This document shows positions 55,973-63,330 of a stretch of 64,000 nucleotides of DNA, piece after piece. Made by a program: the position numbers and the translations under genes. The notes under the pieces are model-generated. The model ran no database searches and was not told where the DNA came from. It worked only from the letters and a program-made list of their open reading frames with translations. The stretch lies in contig JBCBVY010000001.1 in the NCBI GenBank assembly GCA_039817385.1, positions 372,001-436,000 on the forward strand. Reading direction: 5' to 3'. This stretch comes from JBCBCP01 sp039817385 (GTDB taxonomy: Bacteria; Pseudomonadota; Alphaproteobacteria; Rhodobacterales; Rhodobacteraceae). The stretch's first letter is position 1. The number at the start of each line of letters is the position of its first letter.

Positions 55973-56371
55973 ATGTTTTCCATCCCCGGCAAACAAGCCG
56001 TCAGCATCACGCCCCGCGCCGCGGCGCAGATCGCGAAGCTGATGGAAAAGGACGGCCACAAGGGCCTGCGCATCGGCGTCAAGAAAGGTGGCTGTGCGGG
56101 TATGGAATACACGATGGATTATGTGGGCGAACTGGACCCCCATGACGAGGTGGTCGAGCAGGACGGCGCGCGCGTGGCCATCGCGCCGATGGCGCAGATG
56201 TTCCTGTTCGGGACCGAGATCGACTACGAGACCTCCCTGCTGGAGTCCGGCTTCAAGTTCAACAACCCCAACGTGACCGACGCCTGCGGCTGCGGCGAGA
56301 GCATCGCGTTCAAGGACGTCGAAGAGCTTGAAGCGGATCGCAAGGCCGCAAAAGGCGCGCCGCTGCTCTGA
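55973..56371 (+). CDS. A-type Fe-S carrier (SufA/IscA/ErpA family)
   Basis: The 132-residue protein starts at ATG 55973 after AAAGGAG. The three cluster-binding cysteines are present in KKGGCAGMEY and DACGCGES. It follows sufT by 65 bases and likely acts with it. SufA versus ErpA cannot be settled by eye. Confidence 0.88.
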   Translation: MFSIPGKQAVSITPRAAAQIAKLMEKDGHKGLRIGVKKGGCAGMEYTMDYVGELDPHDEVVEQDGARVAIAPMAQMFLFGTEIDYETSLLESGFKFNNPNVTDACGCGESIAFKDVEELEADRKAAKGAPLL

Positions 56372-56448
56372 TGTCGGCGACAGCGCTGGTGGCCGCCGCG
56401 CGCCTGACCGGCGGGCAATTTTTGCCATAACTTTCTGAGCAACAGCAT

Positions 56449-56850
56449 GTGCGTGCGTCCGCCGAAGATATCGCCTGTGCCAAGGACCTCTTTTCGGGCC
56501 TCGGACAGATCACAACCCGCCGCATGAGGCTGTGCCTGTAGCACAAGGATACGATCTTTGCGATCCTGCACGCGGAGGGCGCGGTGATGATCAAGGGCAC
56601 GGGCGCCTTTCAGGACGCGCTTGAAGCTATGAGCCTGACCTGCTGGCGCGACCCGCGCAAGGGCAAGACAGAAACGTCCGTGCCCTATTGGCAGACGCCC
56701 GAGGTGGCCCTGGACGAAGCGGTGGCGCTCGCCCGCCCTGCGCCTGCGCACCTGCGACAGAGGCTGGTCGTTCCCTCATACCGACCCAGCCAGGCGCCTT
56801 TTTATCGCTTCAAATGCAAGTACGTCTCGGCAAACCGCCGCGCCATGTGA
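56449..56850 (+). pseudogene. Broken TfoX/Sxy-like gene
   Basis: Frame 1 from GTG 56449 reads SAEDIACAKDLFSGLGQITT then RRM, matching the TfoX N-terminal domain, but the frame is cut by TAG at 56539-56541 and continues as HKDTIFAILHAEGAVMIKG and VPYWQTPEVALDEAVALAR. Family members have a Tyr where the stop is (CLYH) and about two extra residues (FGG) just before it, so there appears to be a small deletion plus a TAC-to-TAG change. The 3' end runs past the usual family end and overlaps the oxygenase gene. TfoX proteins regulate competence in some bacteria. Confidence 0.75.
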
Positions 56851-57710
56851 TCCCCTGCGCTGACATACGCGGCACCCGGCGGCGCGACATTGGTGTCATG
56901 GGACGGGTTGAAGAACAGCGGAACCGAGATCCGCTCAGCCGCGGTACCAACCACCCGGTGCGGCGTCGCCTTCACGTCTCCGCCGGTCCAGATCTCCATC
57001 ATCTCGCCGAAGTTGATTGCGAACTCCCCCACCGGCGGTGCCACCTTGATCCACCCGCCGCCGCGCTGGCGCACCTCCAACCCCGGCGTGCCATCGGTGG
57101 CCAGCAGGGTCAGGCACCCATAATCAGTATGCGTCGCGATCCCGAAATCCTTTGCGCCCGCCCAGTCCGGGCGCTCCGGGTAATAGTTCCCGCGCAGCAG
57201 TGCCATCGGCGGATCAAAGGCCGCATCAAAAGCGTCCCTCGGGCGGCCCAGCGCAAGGCTCAGCGCGCGCAGCACATCCATCGCCACGCCGCAGGCCGCG
57301 TCATAATAGGCCGAGACCACGTCCCGGAACCCCGGCACATCGGGCCAGTGGTTGGGCGCATAGACCGGCATCGCGGCCAGCGGATGCCCCTCAGGCAAGC
57401 TGACGCCCACGTCGAAGAACTGCTTGTAGTCAGGGTTCGCCTCCGGATCGACTTGCTCAGACCCCGGCGCGCCCCAGCCCCGGTTGGCGCCGGTGCGGGC
57501 CATGTCGACCGATTGCTTGAAGCTTTCGGGAAGGTGAAAGAACGCACGGTAGACCTCGATAACCTCTGCGACGCGCGCAGCAGGTAAAGCGGTGTTGTGG
57601 ACCGTGGCAAAGCCCACACCTGCCGCGGCCTGCCGCAGCGCGTCCAGCGCTGCCGGGTCGCGCGCGATCAATTTCGCCGCATCAAGGCGCGGTATCAGAT
57701 CATCCGTCAT
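56802..57710 (-). CDS. 2-oxoglutarate/Fe(II) oxygenase, isopenicillin N synthase-like
   Basis: The 302-residue protein starts at ATG 57710 after GGAGGCGCGGC. The iron ligands are in ATHTDYGCL (HxD) and ATPHRVV (H), and the 2-oxoglutarate-binding RxS is in ERISVPLFF. The N-terminal non-haem dioxygenase domain is also present. Substrate is unknown. It is divergent from tpiA. Confidence 0.88.
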   Translation of the reverse strand: MTDDLIPRLDAAKLIARDPAALDALRQAAAGVGFATVHNTALPAARVAEVIEVYRAFFHLPESFKQSVDMARTGANRGWGAPGSEQVDPEANPDYKQFFDVGVSLPEGHPLAAMPVYAPNHWPDVPGFRDVVSAYYDAACGVAMDVLRALSLALGRPRDAFDAAFDPPMALLRGNYYPERPDWAGAKDFGIATHTDYGCLTLLATDGTPGLEVRQRGGGWIKVAPPVGEFAINFGEMMEIWTGGDVKATPHRVVGTAAERISVPLFFNPSHDTNVAPPGAAYVSAGDHMARRFAETYLHLKR

Positions 57711-57795
57711 GCCGCGCCTCCTAGCCCGCCGCGCAGCGCTTGGCCAGCCCCACCGCGCCGTGCTAACAGAGCCAAAAGCACGTAAGGACAGGCAC

Positions 57796-58533
57796 ATGCG
57801 GCGGAAGATGGCAGCGGGCAACTGGAAGATGAATGGCGATGCCGCGGCGCTTGGGATGCTGCAGGCCCTGCCGCAGACGCACGACACCGACGTGGTTATC
57901 TGCCCCCCGGCCCCCCTGCTCTACCGTGCGGCGGAGGCCGCGTCGGGCACCGAGATCGCCATCGGCGCGCAGGATTGCCACGCAGAGGCCAGCGGCGCCT
58001 ACACCGGCGACATCTCCGCCCAGATGATCGCGGGTGCCGGAGCCAAATACGTGATCGTCGGCCATTCGGAGCGCCGGGACGCGCATGGCGAGCGGGACAG
58101 CGACGTGCGCGCAAAGGCCGACGCGGCATGGGCGGCGTCTCTCACCCCGATCCTCTGCCTCGGCGAAAGCGCCGCTGACCGCGCCGCCGACAACACGCTT
58201 GATATCATCGCGGGCCAACTTGCGGCATCCGTCCCCGGGGGCGCGCGCGCAGACAACATCGTCATCGCCTATGAGCCGATCTGGGCCATCGGCACCGGGG
58301 CTGTCGCCAGCCCGGACCAAATCGACGAGGTGCACGACTTCATTCGCGCCCGCCTGATCGACCGCTTTGGAGACGACGGCGCGGCCATCCGCCTCCTCTA
58401 CGGCGGCTCCGTCAAGCCCGATAACGCCGCGGCCATCTTCGCGAGTGACAATGTCGACGGTGCCCTCGTGGGCGGCGCGTCCCTCAAAGCCGCCGACTTC
58501 GCCCCGATCATCACCGCCCTCGACGCGTCCTGA
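57796..58533 (+). CDS. tpiA: Triose-phosphate isomerase
   Basis: The 245-residue TIM barrel has AAGNWKMNG, YVIVGHSERR (catalytic His), VIAYEPIWAIGTG (catalytic Glu) and LLYGGSVKPDN. The start is ATG 57796; the longer frame upstream overlaps the divergent oxygenase gene. Confidence 0.96.
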   Translation: MRRKMAAGNWKMNGDAAALGMLQALPQTHDTDVVICPPAPLLYRAAEAASGTEIAIGAQDCHAEASGAYTGDISAQMIAGAGAKYVIVGHSERRDAHGERDSDVRAKADAAWAASLTPILCLGESAADRAADNTLDIIAGQLAASVPGGARADNIVIAYEPIWAIGTGAVASPDQIDEVHDFIRARLIDRFGDDGAAIRLLYGGSVKPDNAAAIFASDNVDGALVGGASLKAADFAPIITALDAS

Positions 58534-58537
58534 TCTT

Positions 58538-58583
58538 CTTTGGGTTTCAAATATCCCGGGGAGCTCGAGGGGCTGGCCCCTCG
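58538..58583. repeat. Dispersed roseobacter-type intergenic repeat, copy 3
   Basis: CTTCTTTGGGTTTC and AAATATCCCGGGG are followed by CGAGGGGC-TG-GCCCCTCG (58566-58583), a perfect 8-bp stem. The plan matches the repeats at 16917 and 21133. It lies between the convergent tpiA and dctM genes. Confidence 0.65.
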
Positions 58584-58587
58584 ATGC

Positions 58588-58606
58588 GATTTTTCGCAGA
58601 AAAATC
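58588..58606. repeat. AGATT-type hairpin after dctM
   Basis: GATTTTTC-GCA-GAAAAATC is a perfect 8-bp stem followed by TCCCGC. It is the same kind of hairpin as at 3421 and 47985. It lies just past the dctM stop and could end that transcript. Confidence 0.55.
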
Positions 58607-58611
58607 TCCCG

Positions 58612-60141
58612 CTACTGAAGAATAACCTCCGGCCCCATCATCATGTTCGGCAGCCAGGTCGAGATGGCCGGAATATACGTCACCATGATCAGGAAGACGA
58701 AGAGCACCGCGGTGAAGGGCAGCGCCGCTTTCACCACCCGCATCATCGGCATCCCGGCCACGCCAGAGGTCACAAACAGGTTCAGGCCCACAGGCGGCGT
58801 GATCATCCCGATCTCCATGTTGACCACCATGATGATGCCCAGGTGAATGGGGTCGATCCCCAGCTCGATCGCGATGGGAAAGACCAGCGGCGCCACGATC
58901 ACCAGAAGGCCCGAGGGCTCCATAAACTGCCCGCCGATCAGCAGGATCACGTTCACGATAATCAGGAACACCCACCACTCAAGGCCCGCATCCAGCATCG
59001 CGGCGGCAATCTTCTGGGGGATCTGCTCTTCGGTGAGCACGTGCTTCAGGATCAGCGCGCAGGCGATGATGAAAAGCAGCGTGACCGTCAGCTTGCCCGC
59101 CTCGAAAAAGGCGGTCTTCGTGTCGCGATGCACAAAAGCCAGCGGCGCGCGTGCCGCATCCCGCAGGATGCTGGGCAGCGCGACCTTTTCGGGGTGCAGC
59201 GCAAGACCCACCCCCCAGGCCAGCGCGAAGGACGCAACAAAACCCGCCCAGGCCAGTGACGTATAGCCCGCAATCGCGATCAGCACGGCAAGCAGCAGAC
59301 CGCCCATCGTGAAGATCGGCACGAAGCTGCCCGCCGCGGTGCCTTCCTTGGCGAAAGGGCCCATGTCGCGGTAGACATAGACCGCCACGAGGAAGGCATA
59401 AACGGCAGCCACGGCAGCAGCCTCGGTCGGGGTGAACACCCCGCCATAAATGCCGCCCAGGATGATCAGGATCAGCAGAAGGCCCGGAAAGGCCATCGCG
59501 CCGCTCGCGCCGATCTCGCTCCAGCCGGCCCAGTCGCCCTTGGGCAGGTTGCGCCGCACGGCGATGACGTAGATCGTGATCATCAGCATCAAGCCCGCCA
59601 TCAGGCCCGGGATCACCCCCGCAAGGAACATCCGCCCGACCGACACATCGACCGCAGAGGCGTAGACTACCATCACGATGGAGGGCGGGATCAGGATGCC
59701 CAGCGTGCCCGCGTTCGCGATCACGCCCGCGGCAAAATCCTTGGTGTAGCCGACCTGCCGCATCCCGGCGATGACGATCGTGCCGATGGCCACCACCGTC
59801 GCGGGCGACGAGCCGGAGAGGGCCGCGAAAAGCATACAGGCAAAGACCCCCGCAATCGCAAGACCCCCGGGGAAATGGCCCACGCAGGCGATGGAGAACC
59901 GGATGATCCGCTTGGCCACGCCGCCGGTCGACATGAAGGTCGAGGCAAGGATGAAGAACGGGATCGCCAGCAGCGTGTAGTGCCCCGCCATCGCCTGAAA
60001 CAGCGAGTTGGCAACCGAAGCGAGCGAGGCGTCCGAGTAGATCAGCAGGAACACCATTGATGAGAAGCCAAGCGAGACGGCAATCGGTACGCCGATCAGC
60101 ATCAGCCCGATCACCATCGAGAAAAGCAGTACGACGTCCAT
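58612..60141 (-). CDS. dctM: TRAP transporter large permease
   Basis: The 509-residue membrane protein matches DctM (LIFGVPIAVSLGFS-like start, TPTEAAAVAAVYAF and PPVGLNLFVTSGVAG). It is about 70 residues longer than usual because of an insertion near residues 285-350 that adds hydrophobic segments and a charged loop (HRDTKTAFFEAGK). With dctQ and dctP it imports a carboxylate such as a C4-dicarboxylate. Confidence 0.92.
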   Translation of the reverse strand: MDVVLLFSMVIGLMLIGVPIAVSLGFSSMVFLLIYSDASLASVANSLFQAMAGHYTLLAIPFFILASTFMSTGGVAKRIIRFSIACVGHFPGGLAIAGVFACMLFAALSGSSPATVVAIGTIVIAGMRQVGYTKDFAAGVIANAGTLGILIPPSIVMVVYASAVDVSVGRMFLAGVIPGLMAGLMLMITIYVIAVRRNLPKGDWAGWSEIGASGAMAFPGLLLILIILGGIYGGVFTPTEAAAVAAVYAFLVAVYVYRDMGPFAKEGTAAGSFVPIFTMGGLLLAVLIAIAGYTSLAWAGFVASFALAWGVGLALHPEKVALPSILRDAARAPLAFVHRDTKTAFFEAGKLTVTLLFIIACALILKHVLTEEQIPQKIAAAMLDAGLEWWVFLIIVNVILLIGGQFMEPSGLLVIVAPLVFPIAIELGIDPIHLGIIMVVNMEIGMITPPVGLNLFVTSGVAGMPMMRVVKAALPFTAVLFVFLIMVTYIPAISTWLPNMMMGPEVILQ

Positions 60142-60145
60142 GCGC

Positions 60146-60832
60146 TCAGTCCTTGTTGATATGGGCGACGGCTTCGACGTCGTCTTCGGCTTCGTGGCTG
60201 ACGATCAGGCTCTGGTTCTCACCCGTCCAGATGCGCCATGTGGCTTGCACAAAGCGGAACAGCAGCAACGCCATGCCAAAGGGCAGGATGGCGTAGGGGA
60301 TGAAGCGCGGGATCTTCTCGTAGGCTTCGCCTTCGTTCATCACCGGCTCGATCCAGCGCAGCCATTCAGGGTGCGGGATGTCGATCACCTCGTACCAGCC
60401 GCGAAAGGAGGTGCGGCGCATCTCTTCGAACCCTGTCGGGAACCAGCGCCCGGTGGTCTGCGGCAGGTTGGCAAAGTTCGCCCAATAGTCCCACGCGCCC
60501 TTCAGCAGCAGGAACCCGAATGCAATGCACACCGCCCCCGCGATCAGCCCGAAGACCTTGCGCCCGGTGGGGCCAAAAAGGTTGATGATCGCGTCCACGC
60601 CCAGATGTGAGGTCGTCTTCACCGCATAAGACGCGCCAAACAGGACCAGCCACGCGAACAGGAAGCTGACCATCTCCAGCCCCCAGATCAGGCCGGTGTT
60701 ATAGCCATAGCGCAGCACAACGTTGATGAAGGTGATGATCGTCATCGCCGCCAGCAGGAGCGCGATGGCGGTCTCTTCGATCTCGTTAATGGCCCGGCCA
60801 AGGGCCGATTTCGGGGCATCGTGTTTGGACAT
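60146..60832 (-). CDS. dctQ: TRAP transporter small permease
   Basis: The 228-residue protein has four hydrophobic segments, including IALLLAAMTIITFINVVLRYG and FAWLVLFGASYAVK, typical of DctQ, and an elongated C-terminal region. The start is ATG 60832; GTG 60841 is possible. It precedes dctM by four bases. Confidence 0.9.
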   Translation of the reverse strand: MSKHDAPKSALGRAINEIEETAIALLLAAMTIITFINVVLRYGYNTGLIWGLEMVSFLFAWLVLFGASYAVKTTSHLGVDAIINLFGPTGRKVFGLIAGAVCIAFGFLLLKGAWDYWANFANLPQTTGRWFPTGFEEMRRTSFRGWYEVIDIPHPEWLRWIEPVMNEGEAYEKIPRFIPYAILPFGMALLLFRFVQATWRIWTGENQSLIVSHEAEDDVEAVAHINKD

Positions 60833-60886
60833 GGTGCACACCCATCTGCCACGCCTGCGCGCAGCGATCCGTCAGAAAAGGGAGGG

Positions 60887-60914
60887 GTGCAGGGCCCGAT
60901 GTCAGGCCCCGCAC
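60887..60914 (-). promoter_or_regulatory. Stem-loop between dctP and dctQ
   Basis: GTGCAGGGCC (60887-60896) and GGCCCCGCAC (60905-60914) pair at 9 of 10 positions. Such hairpins after the binding-protein gene often protect its mRNA or end part of the transcripts, giving more DctP than permease. Confidence 0.5.
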
Positions 60915-60923
60915 GGGATCAGA

Positions 60924-61925
60924 TCAGTTGTTCAGCGACGCGTTGATCGCTTGCGCGGCGTCGATGTTGTCCTGGCCCACGTCTTCGACGAACTGGTCCC
61001 AGACCGGCTTCATCACTGCGACCCATTCGGCCCGCTGTTCGGGCGTGAGGGAGCGGACGGTGCCACCCGCGTCGATGATCGCCTGCCGCGCTTCGTTGTT
61101 CACGCGGGTCGACTCGCCGTTGCGCATCGTCGTGACCTCTTCGATGATCGTGGCGAGCTGCGTGCGGGTGTCCTCGGGCAGGCTTTCCCACCAGTCAACA
61201 TTCGTCACCAGCAGGTAGTCGATGATGCCGTGGTTGGTCTCCGTGATGCCGTCCTGCACCTCAAAGAACTTTTTGCCATAGATGTTCGACCAGGTGTTTT
61301 CCTGCCCGTCCACAACACCGGTCTGCAGCGCGCCGTAAACCTCGGAAAAGGCCATCGGCTGGGGCGAGCCGCCGAGGGCCGCCATCTGCGCCTTCAGCAC
61401 GTCGGAGTTCTGCACACGGAATTTCAGGCCATTGGCATCTGTGGGCGCCATCAGCGGCACGTTCGCCGACATCTGCTTCATCCCGTTATGCCAGAAGGCG
61501 AGGCCCAGCAGGCCGCGGCGGGTCATCGATTCCTTCATCGCCTTCCCGGTCTCGGAGCTTTGGAACGCGTCCACTGCCTGGATGTCGTTGAACATGAAGG
61601 GCAGGTCAAAGATGCGGAACTGTTTGGTGAACTGCTCAAACTTCGACAGGGACGGCGCGGCCAGCTGCACATCACCCTGAAGCATCGCCTCCAGCACCTG
61701 ATTGTCGTTGTAAAGGGTCGAGTTCGGGAAGACTTCCATGCAGGCTTTGCCCTGCATTTCGGTGTTCACCCGCTCGGCCAGCAGCGTGGCGGCGATGCCC
61801 TTGGGGTGCTTGTCGGTGTTGGTCACGTGGCTGAATTTGATGACGATCTCGCCATCATCGCAAGCGGCGGCAACGGCGCCCGCGGAGACGGTCAGGGCCA
61901 GAACGGCAGCGGTCAGGAATTTCAT
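60924..61925 (-). CDS. dctP: TRAP transporter substrate-binding protein
   Basis: The 333-residue periplasmic protein has a signal peptide (MKFLTAAVLALTVSAGAVAAA) and the DctP fold (VIKFSHVTNTDKHPKG at the start, LKFRVQNSDVLKAQMAALGG with the conserved Arg that binds the carboxylate). Start is ATG 61925 after GGGAGGAG. Upstream lie two DctD-type palindromes. Confidence 0.93.
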   Translation of the reverse strand: MKFLTAAVLALTVSAGAVAAACDDGEIVIKFSHVTNTDKHPKGIAATLLAERVNTEMQGKACMEVFPNSTLYNDNQVLEAMLQGDVQLAAPSLSKFEQFTKQFRIFDLPFMFNDIQAVDAFQSSETGKAMKESMTRRGLLGLAFWHNGMKQMSANVPLMAPTDANGLKFRVQNSDVLKAQMAALGGSPQPMAFSEVYGALQTGVVDGQENTWSNIYGKKFFEVQDGITETNHGIIDYLLVTNVDWWESLPEDTRTQLATIIEEVTTMRNGESTRVNNEARQAIIDAGGTVRSLTPEQRAEWVAVMKPVWDQFVEDVGQDNIDAAQAINASLNN

Positions 61926-62061
61926 TGGCTCTCCTCCCAGAGATTGCAAAGACAGGGGCCATTCGGCCCCGCACGGTGATACATGATCACGGGTGCGGGT
62001 GCGGAACTATGAAAAATTTATGAACGTATTTTCAGGGTGTTGAAGATGCCCTTGCGGCAGT

Positions 62062-62111
62062 TGTGCGAATCTCCGCACAGGAGCGCGCGGGTTTGTGCGA
62101 AAATCCGCACA
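62062..62111. promoter_or_regulatory. Tandem palindromes upstream of dctP (probable DctD sites)
   Basis: TGTGCG-AATCTC-CGCACA (62062-62079) and TGTGCG-AAAATC-CGCACA (62094-62111) have identical 6-bp arms and lie 32 bases apart centre to centre, about three helical turns. They lie between dctD and dctP, 137-186 bases upstream of the dctP start, where an activator would bind. Rhizobial DctD also uses a pair of tandem sites. Confidence 0.75.
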
Positions 62112-62115
62112 GCCC

Positions 62116-63330
62116 TCAGCCCCGGAACGCCTCCGCCCGAATCCCGTGCCGCGCGAGCTTGTCATAGAAGGTCTTGCGCGGCAGTTTCAGCGCCTTGGCC
62201 GCAACGCTCGCCTGCCCGCCCGCCCGCTGCAGCGCCGCGCTCAGAAGCGCGCGCTCGACCTGTGCGAGCTGTTCAGCAAGCCCCAGTTCTGCATCCGGTG
62301 CGTCCTCAACCCGCAGCGCATAGCGCATCGCGGCGCTCATCAGGCCCCGCGCGTTCCCCGGCCAGTCCTGCGCCATCAGCTGGGCCAGATGCGCGGGCGT
62401 GATCTCTGGCGCTTCCAGCGCGGCTTGCTCTGCAGCCTGCGCGACGTAGTGCCGAAAGAGCACGGGGATATCCTCGGGCCGTTCGGACAGGGCCGGAATG
62501 CGCACAGGCATCGCTGCAATCCGCCAGTAGAGATCGGCGTTGAAGGCACCCGCTTCGGCCTGCGCGGCCAGATCGCGCGTGCTGCCGGCGAGCAGGCGCA
62601 CATCGTCCAGCGGCTCCGCCAGCGCCAGCTGCGTTGCCGGGGGCAGGCCCGCCACTTCGTCAAGGAAGAGCGAGCCGCCCTTCGCGGCCTCCACCGCCCC
62701 GCGCAGGGCCTGAGCCGTCAGCTCTGCCGCCGCGCGTTTCACCAACGGCCCCTTGGCCCGGCGGGACGACAGGTGAAGGACCTCCGCCACCTTGGGCACG
62801 CCTGACCCGGGCGGCCCGTAGACCAATACATCCGCCTCCAGCTCTGCCACCCGGCGCACAGTGCCGCGCAAGCCGTCTGCCTGCGGGGAGGTGCCAAAAA
62901 GCATCCGGTCCGCCGCATCGCCCGCCACCGCCAGCTTGCGCAGCTTGCGATTCTCCAGCACCAGCGCGCGCGTGTGCAGCGCACGGCCCAGCACCGCCAG
63001 AAGCCGTTCGGGCGCGCAGGGCTTTTCCAGGAAGTCAAAGGCCCCCCGCCCCATCGCGTCCACTGCCATCGGGATGTCCCCTTCGCCGGTCAGCAGGACA
63101 ACCGGCAGGTCTGCATCCACCTGCCGCGCATGGTCCAGCAAGTGGAACCCGTCCCGTCCTGGCATCCGGATGTCCGACAGGATCACCCCATCGAAATCGG
63201 CCGAAATGTGGTCCTTGGCCACCACAAAGGAGCCGGCCTGGATCGGCGCCAAATCGGCCAGCTCCAGCGTCTCGGCCAGCGCATCGCGCACCGCGGCGTC
63301 GTCATCCACCAAAAGCACGCGGCGGGTCAT
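62116..63330 (-). CDS. dctD: DctD-like response regulator with degenerate sigma54-activation domain
   Basis: The 404-residue protein has a receiver domain (RRVLLVDDDAAVRDA, with the phosphorylated Asp in GVILSDIRMPG), an AAA+ domain and a C-terminal Fis-type helix-turn-helix (QASVAAKALKLPRKTFYDKL). The AAA+ domain is shortened. Walker A reads GPPGSGVPKVAE instead of GxxGxGK, and the GAFTGA loop expected between RRAKGPLVKR and GGSLFLDE is missing, along with about 25 residues. Walker B (SLFLDEV) and LYWRIAAMPVRIPALSER remain. It overlaps the dctB stop by ATGA. Confidence 0.85.
   Translation of the reverse strand: MTRRVLLVDDDAAVRDALAETLELADLAPIQAGSFVVAKDHISADFDGVILSDIRMPGRDGFHLLDHARQVDADLPVVLLTGEGDIPMAVDAMGRGAFDFLEKPCAPERLLAVLGRALHTRALVLENRKLRKLAVAGDAADRMLFGTSPQADGLRGTVRRVAELEADVLVYGPPGSGVPKVAEVLHLSSRRAKGPLVKRAAAELTAQALRGAVEAAKGGSLFLDEVAGLPPATQLALAEPLDDVRLLAGSTRDLAAQAEAGAFNADLYWRIAAMPVRIPALSERPEDIPVLFRHYVAQAAEQAALEAPEITPAHLAQLMAQDWPGNARGLMSAAMRYALRVEDAPDAELGLAEQLAQVERALLSAALQRAGGQASVAAKALKLPRKTFYDKLARHGIRAEAFRG

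Noticed and set aside
56539..56541. Pyrrolysine readthrough of the amber codon in the tfoX-like gene
   Set aside because: No pylT or pylS is seen, family members have Tyr at this place, and adjacent codons are also lost.
61945..61961. sigma54-like promoter upstream of dctP (minus strand TGGCCCCTGTCTTTGCA)
   Set aside because: The GG-to-GC spacing is one base too long, and the start site would fall inside the dctP ribosome binding site. DctD also lacks GAFTGA.
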